Positions 17,873 through 27,302 of a stretch of 64,000 nucleotides of DNA are shown here, in pieces; position 1 is the first letter of the stretch, and each line of letters opens with the position of its first letter. Source of the DNA: Mucilaginibacter sp. (GTDB lineage: Bacteria; Bacteroidota; Bacteroidia; Sphingobacteriales; Sphingobacteriaceae). The translations under genes and the position numbers were made by a program. The stretch covers positions 124,001 through 188,000 of the forward strand of contig NZ_JAQBOF010000019.1 of assembly GCF_028288185.1 (NCBI RefSeq). The letters run 5' to 3'. Below the pieces are notes generated by a model that saw nothing but the letters and a program-made list of their open reading frames with translations, ran no database searches and was not told where the DNA came from.

Positions 17873-18610
17873 TTATTCAGGCACGCTTGCAATGCGGTAT
17901 GCTGTGTTGCCATTACTGTCTGTTATAGCTTCATAATAAACATCATCAGGCCCTACATAATATTTCTTTTTATTTAAAGTAATTACTCGTGAGTGATCAG
18001 GCAGGTGATTTACAATATCACCAACTTGCGGAGCCTGTGCATTATCTGTACCGGCATTATCGGTATTTAATACACCATCTTTTCCGGCCACAACATATAC
18101 TTTATCTCCCTTGTCATTAATTACTATTTTATAGTATATACCATTATATTCAAAATATTGCTGGTTATCTATCATGATAGATTTAGCCCTATTGGGCAAT
18201 TGTGGCACAGCTGCACCAACTGGCGGAGCGGTTACTACATAGCCTTCATCATCACCATAAGGGCGATAGAATATGCCATTTGAGTAATAGTACAATGATG
18301 GCCCCATGTAAAATGGGTAATACCCATAAGGCAATGTATTTAAATAAAATCCTAATGACGGGTAGCCATAAAAACCATAAGGACTATAAGCCGAGCGATA
18401 ACCCAAATTTAGTCCTAAACCAATACCACTACGGAAACCGCCGCCAATACTTACGCTCCCGCCACCACCACCACGGCTAAAACTTCCGCCGCCGCTACCG
18501 CCACTGCTGGCATGTGCGCCGCCACGTTGTGCATCTGCGTTTAAAACCACCATTACCGAAAGCGCCCCGGTTAACAATAACGCTGACGCATATTTATATA
18601 ACTTTTTCAT
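17873..18610 (-). CDS. DUF6515-like secreted protein
   Basis: 245 aa with a signal peptide (ASALLLTGALSVMVVLNADAQ). A Gly/Ser-rich segment (about residues 29-65) is followed by a Tyr/Pro/Gly-rich segment. The C-terminal half has two repeated modules built around MIDNQQYFEYNGIYYKIV and TLNKKKYYVGPDDVYYEAI, each with a run of aromatic residues. This architecture is that of the DUF6515 family, common in Bacteroidota and of unknown function. It is exported, probably to the periplasm or cell surface. Confidence 0.75.
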   Translation of the reverse strand: MKKLYKYASALLLTGALSVMVVLNADAQRGGAHASSGGSGGGSFSRGGGGGSVSIGGGFRSGIGLGLNLGYRSAYSPYGFYGYPSLGFYLNTLPYGYYPFYMGPSLYYYSNGIFYRPYGDDEGYVVTAPPVGAAVPQLPNRAKSIMIDNQQYFEYNGIYYKIVINDKGDKVYVVAGKDGVLNTDNAGTDNAQAPQVGDIVNHLPDHSRVITLNKKKYYVGPDDVYYEAITDSNGNTAYRIASVPE

Positions 18611-18743
18611 ATCACTTAAAGAATCATAAACACAATTTAGAGCTATATAGTATCTGTTTGTTAAACTTTAACATTTATCTTTGGTTTGTTAGACAAATTT
18701 AGGTTGAAAGGGTTTAATTGAAGGTAAGAAATATTTTATAAAA

Positions 18744-18833
18744 AAAGCAGCCCCTAAATCCGATAGCTATTGGATCTCTCCTGGCAGAGGAGACTTTTTT
18801 AAAGCCCTACCTACCGGGGAGGTTGGGTGGGGC
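18744..18833. repeat. Paired C-rich/G-rich intergenic repeat (AGCCCC type)
   Basis: GCAGCCCCTAAATCCGATAG at the left and GGGGAGGTTGGGTGGGGCTT at the right form imperfect complementary arms, with a smaller CTCCTGGCAGAGGAG palindrome inside. It fills the space between the DUF6515-like gene and the histidine kinase 3' end and abuts the kinase stop codon. Confidence 0.6.
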
Positions 18834-20165
18834 TTATTCAATCACTTCCGCCGGAAAGATCAGCCTGAAATTACTGCCCAGGTCCTTAACCGAATCAACC
18901 TCAATTTTAATATGATGGAATGTTGCTATCGATTTTACAATAGGCAGGCCAAGGCCAAAACTATCCTGCTGCATTGATTGCCTGAATTTTTTAAAGCGAT
19001 TAAATATAAAAGGCATATCCTCTGTACTTATCCCAATGCCGCTATCGGTTATATTAACTATTAAATTACCGTTTTCATGCTCGGTGGTAATTACAATCTC
19101 GCCATCAACCTTGTTATATTTTATGGCGTTGTTAACCAGATTAAAAAACAGGTTAAATATTAAAAACTTGTTAACGTTTACCAACACCACATCCTGCGGG
19201 ATCAGGATATCAAACGTAAGGTTCTTATCGGCTAAACGAACAGATATTTCATCATTAACCTCCTGTAACAACTCACTTATAGAAATTTTATCTTCTTTTA
19301 AAAACTGCTCGTTTTCTATTTGCGATATCAGCAACAACGTTTTAGTAATACTTTTTAGACGATTTAATATTTTCTGCATTTCCAGCAAACGCACTTTTAG
19401 CTCATCCACAATATCCTCGCGCTCGAACATGTTTTCGATCTTTGATTGCAGGATAGATATTGGTGTCATTAACTCGTGCGATGCGTTTGATATAAACTCG
19501 CGCTCTTTTTGGAACGCCGCCTCAATCGTCTCTATCATTTGGTGGATACTGATATCCAGATACTGAAAATCAGATGTGCTGGTTTTAACCTCTTTGTACG
19601 ACCCGAATTTTGGGAACTTCTGCCCTATCAGCTTGGTTTTAATGATAAGGCCTAGCGGCCTTAATACCCGGTTGGTATAAAATAAATCGGCCAGGATGGT
19701 TAATAATATCATTATTACCAATACACCAAAGGCAATGTTTTGCAGCGGGGTACTGGTTTCATCAAGTGTGGCTATACTTTTGCCAATCTCTAATAAATAC
19801 TGTTTGTTGTTAAGTTTAAAGGTGTGGCTAAGTATGCGATATTCTATCGTATCGCGCTCAACCAGGCGTCTTTCGTTTTTAATGTTATCTGCAAAATGCC
19901 CGGGGACGGTATCATTCTCTATAGTAAGATACTCTTCTTTAAGCGGCAGGTAATAACTGCCATAAGTTTCACCATCGGGTATATAGTTTTTTATACCCCT
20001 GGTCTTTACTATCTGCAGGAATTTATTTTTTTGCTTGATTAAGTTATTATCAACATAACTACGGCTTATATTTTTTATTAAAACCGGCACCAACAATACA
20101 AACAGTACTACTATTACCAGTTTTGATATGGCATTAAACAGCGTAAGTTTTGTTTTTAGTTTCAA
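18834..20165 (-). CDS. Sensor histidine kinase
   Basis: 443 aa. Two transmembrane segments (about residues 12-32 and 143-165) bracket a periplasmic sensor region of about 110 residues. The dimerisation helix carries phospho-acceptor His230 in SNASHELMTPISIL. The ATPase domain shows the N box FNLVNNAIKYN, the G1 box TDSGIGIS and the G2 box FGLGLPIVKSIA. It should phosphorylate the OmpR-type regulator encoded just upstream (gap of 2 nt). The sensor region is not recognisable by eye. Last gene of a beta-barrel/regulator/kinase set. Confidence 0.93.
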   Translation of the reverse strand: MKLKTKLTLFNAISKLVIVVLFVLLVPVLIKNISRSYVDNNLIKQKNKFLQIVKTRGIKNYIPDGETYGSYYLPLKEEYLTIENDTVPGHFADNIKNERRLVERDTIEYRILSHTFKLNNKQYLLEIGKSIATLDETSTPLQNIAFGVLVIMILLTILADLFYTNRVLRPLGLIIKTKLIGQKFPKFGSYKEVKTSTSDFQYLDISIHQMIETIEAAFQKEREFISNASHELMTPISILQSKIENMFEREDIVDELKVRLLEMQKILNRLKSITKTLLLISQIENEQFLKEDKISISELLQEVNDEISVRLADKNLTFDILIPQDVVLVNVNKFLIFNLFFNLVNNAIKYNKVDGEIVITTEHENGNLIVNITDSGIGISTEDMPFIFNRFKKFRQSMQQDSFGLGLPIVKSIATFHHIKIEVDSVKDLGSNFRLIFPAEVIE

Positions 20166-20167
20166 TG

Positions 20168-20851
20168 TTAAGTATTCATTTTAACTTTATAACCCAGGCC
20201 ACGTACTGTTTCCAACCAATCGGGCGGTGCATAAACATTTAACTTTTTGCGGATGTTTTTAACATGCGCGTCAATATAGTTTGAATCGTAATCGTCATTA
20301 ATAACGCTGCCCCAAATATGCTCGCTTAGCTGCGTACGCGTTAGCGTCCGGTTTTTATGCAGGATGAGGTAAGCTATCAGGTCGAACTCTTTTTTGGTAA
20401 TACTGCTTACGGCAGTATCGCCGCAGGTAATTACCCTGTCGGTAAGGTTTATTAAAAAATCGCCCAACTCAACAATACTTTGTTTCAACCCAAATTTACG
20501 GCGCATAATAGCCTGCATGCGGCTTTGCAGCTCTAATAACGAAAACGGTTTGGGCAGATAATCATCGGCACCCAGATCAAGACCACGCACACGATCATAA
20601 ACTTCGGCACGGGCGGTTAAAATTATACAGGCTGCGTCGGGATTGTTTTTTTTGGCTTCTTTAAGCAGGTCAAGGCCATCATAATCTGGCAGGCCCAGGT
20701 CTATCAAAATAAAATCGTACAGGCTGGTGCCAATTTTCTCAGACGCTGATCGGCCGTTATAGCAAACATCAGTAACGTAGTTATGATTGGTCAGAAATAT
20801 TTCCAGTTCATGCGCCAATGCTTCCTCATCTTCAATAATTAAAACATTCAT
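20168..20851 (-). CDS. OmpR/PhoB family response regulator
   Basis: 227 aa. The receiver domain has Asp8, phospho-acceptor Asp51 (LIDLGLPDYDG) and the KPFSLLEL element near residue 101. The winged-helix output domain follows from about residue 130, with the recognition region LTRTQLSEHIWG and the C-terminal VRGLGYKVK. DNA-binding regulator partnered with the adjacent kinase. The gene starts 8 nt after the beta-barrel protein gene, so the barrel, regulator and kinase are likely made together. Confidence 0.94.
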   Translation of the reverse strand: MNVLIIEDEEALAHELEIFLTNHNYVTDVCYNGRSASEKIGTSLYDFILIDLGLPDYDGLDLLKEAKKNNPDAACIILTARAEVYDRVRGLDLGADDYLPKPFSLLELQSRMQAIMRRKFGLKQSIVELGDFLINLTDRVITCGDTAVSSITKKEFDLIAYLILHKNRTLTRTQLSEHIWGSVINDDYDSNYIDAHVKNIRKKLNVYAPPDWLETVRGLGYKVKMNT

Positions 20852-20859
20852 ACCTGTTA

Positions 20860-21723
20860 TTAATAAAAAACGTAGAAAAATGATGCATTTAAAAAAGACT
20901 CGTGCTTATTCTGCAAAGCGCCCTCTACATTAACCGGTATAGAGTATTTATAAGAAAACTCGAACGTATAATGCGGACGGTTATAAGCTATAGGTAACTT
21001 AAAGCTGTAGTTAAGTACATTAAGGCGCCCGTTATTAAAATCGTCATCAACACGCGGGCTGGCATTTAACTGCTTTTCGTGCTCTATGGAGTAACGCTGA
21101 ACAAAGTTTTGTGTACCCACAATAAAGCTTATGGCCGGGTTAAACGACAAGTAGTCTTTATCATCAAAAATATTGCCTTTAGTTTCAAAATATTTAGATT
21201 GGGTAACAGTCATAAAGAAATCGCTTGATTTACCAAAGAGATAATCTAACAGAACAGTTGATTTGAAGGGTTTCCAATCGTAGGAATTTTTCCAATTAAT
21301 ATCATTTGACGTGGCCGACTCTATGATCAACTCTTCTTTATTGAAGATAAATCTATTATAGGATATAGCACCTGCAAACCTTTTGGTTGGATGATAGGAA
21401 TAACCGCCACCCAGGTCAACTTCATCAACAGAAGTGCGATAACCTATCAGCCTTAATGCCGAGCCATAAATAAAAAAACCACCTTTGGTGTTATACACTA
21501 CATCGGTTGTGAAAAACGGGTAAGTAATAGGGCCCACACGGCCAAAAAACATAGCATCGCTACCATAATTAAAACCAACCGAAAGTGATTGTTTCCTGAT
21601 AATGGTATCGGTATCTTTTGCAGTGTAGTATATGCTGTTATAGGCAAAGCTATGCCTTAATACCGCTGCTTTGGTAGCGGTGGTACAGGTTATAATTAAA
21701 AGCAGTATACGCAGGTATTTCAT
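20860..21723 (-). CDS. Probable outer membrane beta-barrel protein
   Basis: 287 aa with an N-terminal signal sequence (YLRILLLIITCTTATKAA). The mature part is a series of alternating hydrophobic/polar strands rich in Tyr, Phe, Asn and Asp, for example FAGAISYNRFIFNKEEL and HYTFEFSYKYSIPV, and ends with an aromatic residue (SFFYVFY), as expected for an outer membrane barrel. I cannot assign a family. It lies 8 nt ahead of a two-component pair and 23 nt after a small basic secreted protein, so it may be part of the envelope signal that the kinase senses or the output it controls. Confidence 0.7.
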   Translation of the reverse strand: MKYLRILLLIITCTTATKAAVLRHSFAYNSIYYTAKDTDTIIRKQSLSVGFNYGSDAMFFGRVGPITYPFFTTDVVYNTKGGFFIYGSALRLIGYRTSVDEVDLGGGYSYHPTKRFAGAISYNRFIFNKEELIIESATSNDINWKNSYDWKPFKSTVLLDYLFGKSSDFFMTVTQSKYFETKGNIFDDKDYLSFNPAISFIVGTQNFVQRYSIEHEKQLNASPRVDDDFNNGRLNVLNYSFKLPIAYNRPHYTFEFSYKYSIPVNVEGALQNKHESFLNASFFYVFY

Positions 21724-21746
21724 TTAGTATCAGCTATTAGTTTAGG

Positions 21747-22088
21747 TTAATTGCCATTTCGTCTCGGTATTTCCGGCGGTCTGTCCAAACCTTCAGGGCG
21801 TCGCTGCCTTTTAGGTTTAGGTTTAACTTTAGAGTCCTGCACATTATCGGCGTCACCTATTTTTTCGGGCTTTGCTTGTCGTTTTGCTTTTGATATTTCC
21901 TTTATTTTTTTCGGATCATCGTCTGGCTGATGTTGTTTTTTGGTTGTATCTTTTTGCAATTGAGCATTCAAAATAAACCGCATAGCGTTGCCCTTAACAA
22001 AGCCATCATTGCCGGTTTTTATTTTAGCGGATGATAAGCCTGTTGCAAATATCAACAACATTACAATATATGCAAGCCGCTTTATCAT
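21747..22088 (-). CDS. Small basic secreted protein, unknown function
   Basis: 113 aa. A signal peptide (LAYIVMLLIFATGLSSA) is followed by a short conserved-looking stretch and then a long Lys/Arg/Pro/Gln/Asp-rich, probably disordered tail (about residues 48-113), ending RPPEIPRRNGN. No domain recognised. First gene of the run that leads into the beta-barrel protein, response regulator and histidine kinase. Confidence 0.65.
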   Translation of the reverse strand: MIKRLAYIVMLLIFATGLSSAKIKTGNDGFVKGNAMRFILNAQLQKDTTKKQHQPDDDPKKIKEISKAKRQAKPEKIGDADNVQDSKVKPKPKRQRRPEGLDRPPEIPRRNGN

Positions 22089-22287
22089 TGAAGAAAAGAA
22101 TTTTGTAAAATTTTTTCCAAAAAATCAGTTAATTAGTTAATTAAAGGTTACAGTGAGGCCACAGTTCTAATTTATAGTAATGGATTTAAACTTTATAATT
22201 TTTAAGTGGATTTTTTGAAGCACAATCAACAATATCCCGTTACCGGCATAAAAATGATTCATTACATTAGTTACAGCTTACCTGTAA

Positions 22288-23235
22288 TTATGCAATAGTA
22301 ATACCTTTTGATGGATATACACGGTGGTGGTCATCAATAATTACACAACCTATCTGGTTTAATTGATTTATCAGGTAAATACCGGCATTAACACCAATGG
22401 TCATTACAGGAGTAGCCATGGCATCGGCAAACTCGGCAGTTGGGCTAATTATGCTTACGCTTTTAATTTCGCTTACGGTAAAGCCATTTTTAGGTTTACT
22501 GGTGCTTAGTTTTTTATCTGTTATGGTAGCATACTTTTCAACGTTTACAGATGTAGCTACAGCCATATTGGCTATATCCATATCAGCAAATGGTTGAGCC
22601 TGCTGGCGCGGATCAGCAGTGGCAACGGTCCACGGTTCCATATCTGGCTGTAAACCCCAGGTAAGCAGGTCGCCGCCGGCGTTAATAACACCATTGCTTA
22701 CTCCCTCTAACTGTAATATATATTTTGCTCTATCCGCAGCATAGCCTTTACTGTTGGCGCCAAAGCCAATACGCATACCTTTTTCTTTTAAAAATACGGT
22801 GGTAGCTGTAGCATCCAATACTACATCTTTATAGTTTACAGTAGTATAGGTTGCAACTGCTGTATCATTATGGTCGTCAGCTTTATCGGCAGAGTAATAG
22901 GTAATATCAAACGCGCCATAGGTAAGTTCTGATATTTGCAGGGAACGGTCTATCAGTTTATAAATCTCGGCACTAACTTTTACCGGTTTTTTACCCGCGC
23001 TACGGTTAATGGTATTTACTTCGCTATCCTCGCTAAAAGTACTAAGTAATTTCTCAACCCTGTTAATTTCGGTAATGGCGCTGGTAATACGCTCGCCGGC
23101 CCAAACAGGATCATTTCCTACCACACTAATTTCAAACTTATTTCCCATCAGGCGCACTTCGCGTCTGTATATGGTTAAGTTATTTGCTAATACCTTTTTT
23201 AGAGCCAGCATAATCCAGTCTTTTATATCCGACAA
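22288..23235 (-). CDS. apbE: FAD:protein FMN transferase (ApbE family)
   Basis: 315 aa. ApbE moves FMN from FAD onto Thr or Ser of target proteins. Landmarks are LMGNKFEISV near residue 30, FSEDSEVNTINRSAG near 65, the FGANSKGYAADRA block near 158, GVINAGGDLLTWG near 180 and the metal-site region AEFADAMATPVMTIG near 268. Most family members are exported lipoproteins, but no signal peptide or lipobox is visible here, and none appears if the start is moved to Met9 or Met30. The target flavoprotein is not in the window. Confidence 0.88.
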   Translation of the reverse strand: MSDIKDWIMLALKKVLANNLTIYRREVRLMGNKFEISVVGNDPVWAGERITSAITEINRVEKLLSTFSEDSEVNTINRSAGKKPVKVSAEIYKLIDRSLQISELTYGAFDITYYSADKADDHNDTAVATYTTVNYKDVVLDATATTVFLKEKGMRIGFGANSKGYAADRAKYILQLEGVSNGVINAGGDLLTWGLQPDMEPWTVATADPRQQAQPFADMDIANMAVATSVNVEKYATITDKKLSTSKPKNGFTVSEIKSVSIISPTAEFADAMATPVMTIGVNAGIYLINQLNQIGCVIIDDHHRVYPSKGITIA

Positions 23236-23321
23236 CTAAATTAGTGTCGCTTTATGAAAACAAGATGAAAAGCCGATTATTATAAGTGCAAAAACCCTAT
23301 TATAATTATGCTTAAATTAAG

Positions 23322-24977
23322 TTATTTACAAATTGAATAAGGGTAGAGAACCTGCCCTTCGCCCATTAATAGCTGTACATTATCTTTATAATTGGCAGAA
23401 CTAACATCTTTTGCAGGGTTTTGCTTAGGATAAGTGATACCCGCAAGGCTGGTTAAAGTATAGATAAGGTTTTCTGAAGACAGTTTTGAATTTTTATGCG
23501 CTAACAGGTTTGCTACTTTAGCCGGATACTTTTGTTGAAGTTGGCCAGAGTACCACACAAAAAAAGGCACATGGGTAACATGTTTTGAAGGTGGTGCCCC
23601 TGTCATGTGATAGGTAGCATTACTTTTTCCATCTAAAAGATCCTCACCGTGATCGGCGATGTAAGCAACTGCCGAAAATTCATTCAATTTGTTTGCCATA
23701 CTAATAGCACTATCTATTACCGCGTCGGTATATACAATGGTATTATCGTAAGTATTTACCAGTATATTTTTGAATTTTCTATCGTTAACATCTTCGGGCT
23801 GGGTTTTATAGCTTGGTTTAAAAACATCAAAGCTATCCGGGTACCGCTCTGTATAATCAAAATGGCTACCCATTGTATGGATGATAATAAATTTCCTATC
23901 CCCTGGTTGTTTTAATATTTTACTTAAAGTGTCCAATAAAGTCATGTCTCTACCAAGATCCTTCTCAGGCAGTACACTGTATTTATTTTGCGCTTCATTG
24001 GCATGTACTGATATATTGCCCTCGTCGCCGGGCTGATTGGAAATCCAATACGTATTGAAACCCACTTCGTTAAAAGGAGCAAATATTCCCTTTCGTTTTA
24101 CATGTTCATCAAAATTTTGAGCCCCTACGCCGCTTAAAATTAACGGTACTGAATGTTCTGTTATAAAAGCACCGGTAGCAACGTTGCTAAATGATATCAA
24201 ATTTGCTCTTTTATCCAAATGTGGCGAGGTGTTCCTTGAATAGCCATTAATACCCCAGTTATCATACCTGCAGCTTTCGCCAATAATTAATAACACCACT
24301 TGCTTTTGATGAAGTGAAGTATCCAGCAACGCGTTAAATTTAAAAGCATCACGCTCTTTTTGTGTGCTTTTAATTAATTGTTTTTCAACCAAAAATCGGT
24401 TTATACCTTTGCCAATGCTGGTAGGAAAGGTGTTGTTTATGGTAGTCCTAGCAACATCGTAGTAAGTGTTTGTTTCAAATTTAATGTCCAGGAACGGTAG
24501 CAATAGTATTAACACTAAACTTATACCAGCTATATAATAAGCCACCTTTGAAGGCACAACCCTTACGCATTTATACACCAAAAAAACTATTAAGCTTATA
24601 TATATTGCATAAATAGTTAGCAACGGAATCCAATAACGCTTAAATAATTCTGTTGCCTCATTTTTATTTGTATTTAAAAAAAGCAGTGTAAGATCAGACG
24701 AAGCGCTGGTACTAAATGTTAGCGTATACAATAAATTTAAAGGTATAATTAAGAATAGTGGTGATAGTATTGCCAGGTATATTATTATATTTCTTCTGAA
24801 TATAATAACCGGAAATAAAAAAATGCTCAGAAAATAAAAAAACATCACCAGGGCCTGGAAATAACGTCCTAATAATGCTTGATGAATGAGTTCTGAGAGT
24901 GGGATTAATGCAATTAATAATACAAAAGCTATCGGAAAAAGAAGTCGTTCCTTGTCAGATGTATTTAACTTACTCAT
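23322..24977 (-). CDS. Phosphoethanolamine transferase (EptA/CptA-like, sulfatase fold)
   Basis: 551 aa. The first 175 residues hold about five transmembrane segments; the rest is a periplasmic alkaline phosphatase-like domain. Catalytic elements are visible: the first metal motif LLIIGESCRYDNWGINGYSR, nucleophile Thr273 in GAFITEHSVP, the IADHGEDLL metal motif near residue 450, and His residues in SKHVTHVPFF. Enzymes of this group add phosphoethanolamine to lipid A or core sugars and can lower polymyxin binding. The exact acceptor is inferred. A two-component system lies 2.5 kb downstream on the same strand. Confidence 0.85.
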   Translation of the reverse strand: MSKLNTSDKERLLFPIAFVLLIALIPLSELIHQALLGRYFQALVMFFYFLSIFLFPVIIFRRNIIIYLAILSPLFLIIPLNLLYTLTFSTSASSDLTLLFLNTNKNEATELFKRYWIPLLTIYAIYISLIVFLVYKCVRVVPSKVAYYIAGISLVLILLLPFLDIKFETNTYYDVARTTINNTFPTSIGKGINRFLVEKQLIKSTQKERDAFKFNALLDTSLHQKQVVLLIIGESCRYDNWGINGYSRNTSPHLDKRANLISFSNVATGAFITEHSVPLILSGVGAQNFDEHVKRKGIFAPFNEVGFNTYWISNQPGDEGNISVHANEAQNKYSVLPEKDLGRDMTLLDTLSKILKQPGDRKFIIIHTMGSHFDYTERYPDSFDVFKPSYKTQPEDVNDRKFKNILVNTYDNTIVYTDAVIDSAISMANKLNEFSAVAYIADHGEDLLDGKSNATYHMTGAPPSKHVTHVPFFVWYSGQLQQKYPAKVANLLAHKNSKLSSENLIYTLTSLAGITYPKQNPAKDVSSANYKDNVQLLMGEGQVLYPYSICK

Positions 24978-25108
24978 AGCTGTGATCTGGTTTTAATTAA
25001 TACATATCACACCTTTAGGGGAAGGAAATGAAGGTATGCCTATCACAAATATAATATTACAATACCATAAGTTAAGAATAAGTTAAAATTATTACATACT
25101 TACTGTAA

Positions 25109-26182
25109 TTAAGCCACCGTTCCTTCTTTTAATTTCTCGGCGTTCTCTGCAAACTGCAGGGCCTCCATAATTTCCTGTATGCCGCCGTTCATAACTTCTG
25201 ATAAATTATAAATGGTTAAACCTATGCGGTGTTCGGTTAAACGGCCTTGCGGATAGTTATAGGTACGTACCTTAGCAGACCTATCGCCGGTGGCAACCAT
25301 GGTTTTACGTTTTTTAGATGCTTCTTCCAGGTGCTTTTGCAGCTCCAGCTCGTATACTCTTGAGCGTAATACAGCTAAGGCTTTGTCGTAATTTTTTAGT
25401 TGTGATTTTTGATCCTGGCATTGTGCAACCAAACCGGTAGGTAAGTGTGTTAACCTTACTGCCGAATAGGTTGTGTTTACAGACTGCCCACCCGGACCTG
25501 ACGAACAGAACAGATCTTTACGGATATCGCTTACATTCAATACAATATCAAACTCATCAACCTCGGGCAATACCACTACCGATGCTGCCGAGGTATGTAC
25601 GCGGCCCTGTGTTTCAGTATCAGGCACACGCTGCACACGATGCACGCCCGATTCATATTTCAATGTTCCGTAAGCATCCTCCGCGTTTACGTTAAATACA
25701 ATTTCTTTATAGCCGCCTGCTGTGCCTTCGGTATAATCAACCAGTTCGGTTTTCCAGCCACGTTTTTCACAATACCGCATGTACATGCGGTAAAGGTCGC
25801 CGGCAAAAATAGATGCTTCGTCACCACCTGTGCCACCACGTATCTCAACAATAGCATTCTTAGAATCTTCCGGATCTTTAGGGATCAGCATTAAGCGTAT
25901 CTGCTCTTCTTTTTCTTCCTGTTGTACCAGCAATTCGTCCAGCTCAGATTTCGCCATTTCGCGAAACTCTTCGTCTTTCTCGGTAGATAATATTTCTTTA
26001 TTGGTATCTATATTGCTCATAATGTTGCGGTATATATTATACTCGTGAACAATCTTAGCAAGGTCTTTATATTCTTTATTCAACTGGGCAAAGCGCTTCA
26101 TATCAGCCATTGCGTCCGGGCTGCTTAGCTCGGCTTCTACTGCTTTCCAGCGTTGATAAATTAATTCTAATTTTTCTAACAT
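25109..26182 (-). CDS. prfA: Peptide chain release factor 1
   Basis: 357 aa, usual length. Recognises UAA and UAG stop codons. The tripeptide anticodon region is of the RF1 PxT type (Pro-Asp-Thr in [14 protein letters not shown]), which separates it from RF2 (SPF). The peptidyl hydrolysis motif GGQ is at residues 231-233 ([13 protein letters not shown]), where Gln is methylated in other bacteria. No methyltransferase gene (prmC) is adjacent. Single gene on the minus strand. Confidence 0.96.
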   Translation of the reverse strand: MLEKLELIYQRWKAVEAELSSPDAMADMKRFAQLNKEYKDLAKIVHEYNIYRNIMSNIDTNKEILSTEKDEEFREMAKSELDELLVQQEEKEEQIRLMLIPKDPEDSKNAIVEIRGGTGGDEASIFAGDLYRMYMRYCEKRGWKTELVDYTEGTAGGYKEIVFNVNAEDAYGTLKYESGVHRVQRVPDTETQGRVHTSAASVVVLPEVDEFDIVLNVSDIRKDLFCSSGPGGQSVNTTYSAVRLTHLPTGLVAQCQDQKSQLKNYDKALAVLRSRVYELELQKHLEEASKKRKTMVATGDRSAKVRTYNYPQGRLTEHRIGLTIYNLSEVMNGGIQEIMEALQFAENAEKLKEGTVA

Positions 26183-26245
26183 ATTCTATTTATTCAATCG
26201 GGCCAGGTAATCGGTCCGGCTTTAAAAAGCCCACAAAAATACAGT

Positions 26246-26340
26246 TTTTTAAGCTGAAAGTCTAAAGCAAAAAGCGTAAAGCTAAAAGGTTAAGTTATAA
26301 TGACAAAGCTTTCTGCTTTCAGCATTACGCTTTGAGCTCC
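26246..26340. repeat. AAAGC/GCTTT word-type inverted repeat
   Basis: GCTGAAAGTCTAAAGC and AAAAGCGTAAAGC on the left are partly complementary to GCTTTCTGCTTTCAGC and TTACGCTTTGAGC on the right. The right arm runs into the 3' end of lpxH, whose last codons lie inside it. It is related in style to the elements at 41719-41786 and 57318-57420. Confidence 0.6.
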
Positions 26341-27086
26341 TTCTCGAAGTATTGCAGGGTTAACTGCTCGCCATCAAACACCGCATACGAGTTATAATTA
26401 ACCCACTCGCCCAAATTAATATAGCGGCTTTTGTCGTTTAGTTGTATATCAAGGGGCAAATGGCGGTGGCCAAATACCAGGTAATCATAAAAATGGGTTT
26501 GTAATAACTCACGGCTGTAAACTACCAGCCACTCCTTTTCCATGCTTTTGCGTTTCTCATTGTTCTCGCCTGCTATACGGCTATGTTCCGACCAGTAATT
26601 AGCTATACCAACACCAAAATTGGGATGCAGCCTGGCAAATAACCACTGGCATAGTTTACTGCGAAATATTTTCTTTAACACCTTATACAGGCCATCGCCG
26701 GGGCCAAGGCCATCGCCATGATGCAGGTAAAACTTTTTGCCATTGCGCTCTATTTCCAGTTCGTTACTTATAATGGTTGCGCCTAGTTCACGTTCAAAAT
26801 AATCAAACATCCACATATCATGATTACCTTTAAACAAGGTTATTTTTATACCCAGATCGGTCAACTCGGCCAACTTGCCTAAAAAGCGGATATATCCTTT
26901 TGGCACTACCGTTTTATACTCAAACCAAAAATCAAAAATATCTCCCATTAAAAACACTTCTGCAGCATCGGCTTTTATCATATCCAGCCAACGTACCAAA
27001 CGGTCTTCGCGCTCGCGGCTTGAGGCATAGCTACCGGTACCTAAATGAAAATCAGAAGCGAAATAGAGTTTATTGCCTTTGGACAT
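26325..27086 (-). CDS. lpxH: UDP-2,3-diacylglucosamine diphosphatase
   Basis: 253 aa. Calcineurin-like metallophosphoesterase that hydrolyses UDP-2,3-diacylglucosamine to lipid X, the fourth step of lipid A synthesis, at the inner membrane surface. The metal motifs are in order: SDFHLG (residue 11), GDIFDFW (about 48), GNHD (about 93), HHGDG (about 122) and GHRH (about 207). The sequence is of the Bacteroidota LpxH-like branch and lacks a signal peptide. The last codons overlap an inverted repeat. Confidence 0.88.
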   Translation of the reverse strand: MSKGNKLYFASDFHLGTGSYASSREREDRLVRWLDMIKADAAEVFLMGDIFDFWFEYKTVVPKGYIRFLGKLAELTDLGIKITLFKGNHDMWMFDYFERELGATIISNELEIERNGKKFYLHHGDGLGPGDGLYKVLKKIFRSKLCQWLFARLHPNFGVGIANYWSEHSRIAGENNEKRKSMEKEWLVVYSRELLQTHFYDYLVFGHRHLPLDIQLNDKSRYINLGEWVNYNSYAVFDGEQLTLQYFEKELKA

Positions 27087-27190
27087 ATTGCATCAAAAGT
27101 ACGTTTTTATAGGAGAAAGGCGAAAGGTTTTTAGGGTTGATATAACGGTGTTCCATTTTGAAAGAGTAAAACAAAGCGCGACACTCTGAT

Positions 27191-27236
27191 GCGATTACTC
27201 ACTCCGACCAGAGAAGCGATGTTCGGGTGAGTCATC
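27191..27236. repeat. TTACTCAC/GTGAGTCA inverted repeat
   Basis: GCGATTACTCAC and GTGAGTCATCGC are complementary at 11 of 12 positions and enclose TCCGACCAGAG and GTTCGG segments. The interior resembles part of the element at 942-1082 (ACTCATCCCGACATC-like on the opposite strand). It lies between lpxH and the Asn/Gly-rich protein gene. Confidence 0.55.
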
Positions 27237-27252
27237 GCTGTATTCCAAACAA

Positions 27253-27277
27253 AAAGCCCTTCATTACTGAAGGGCTT
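27253..27277 (-). terminator. Intrinsic terminator of the Asn/Gly-rich protein gene
   Basis: AAGCCCTTCA/TGAAGGGCTT stem with a TTAC loop, followed on the minus strand by TTTTTGTTTGG, located about 25 nt past the stop codon. Confidence 0.85.
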
Positions 27278-27302
27278 GAATTATATTATTTGACTGTAAT
27301 TA

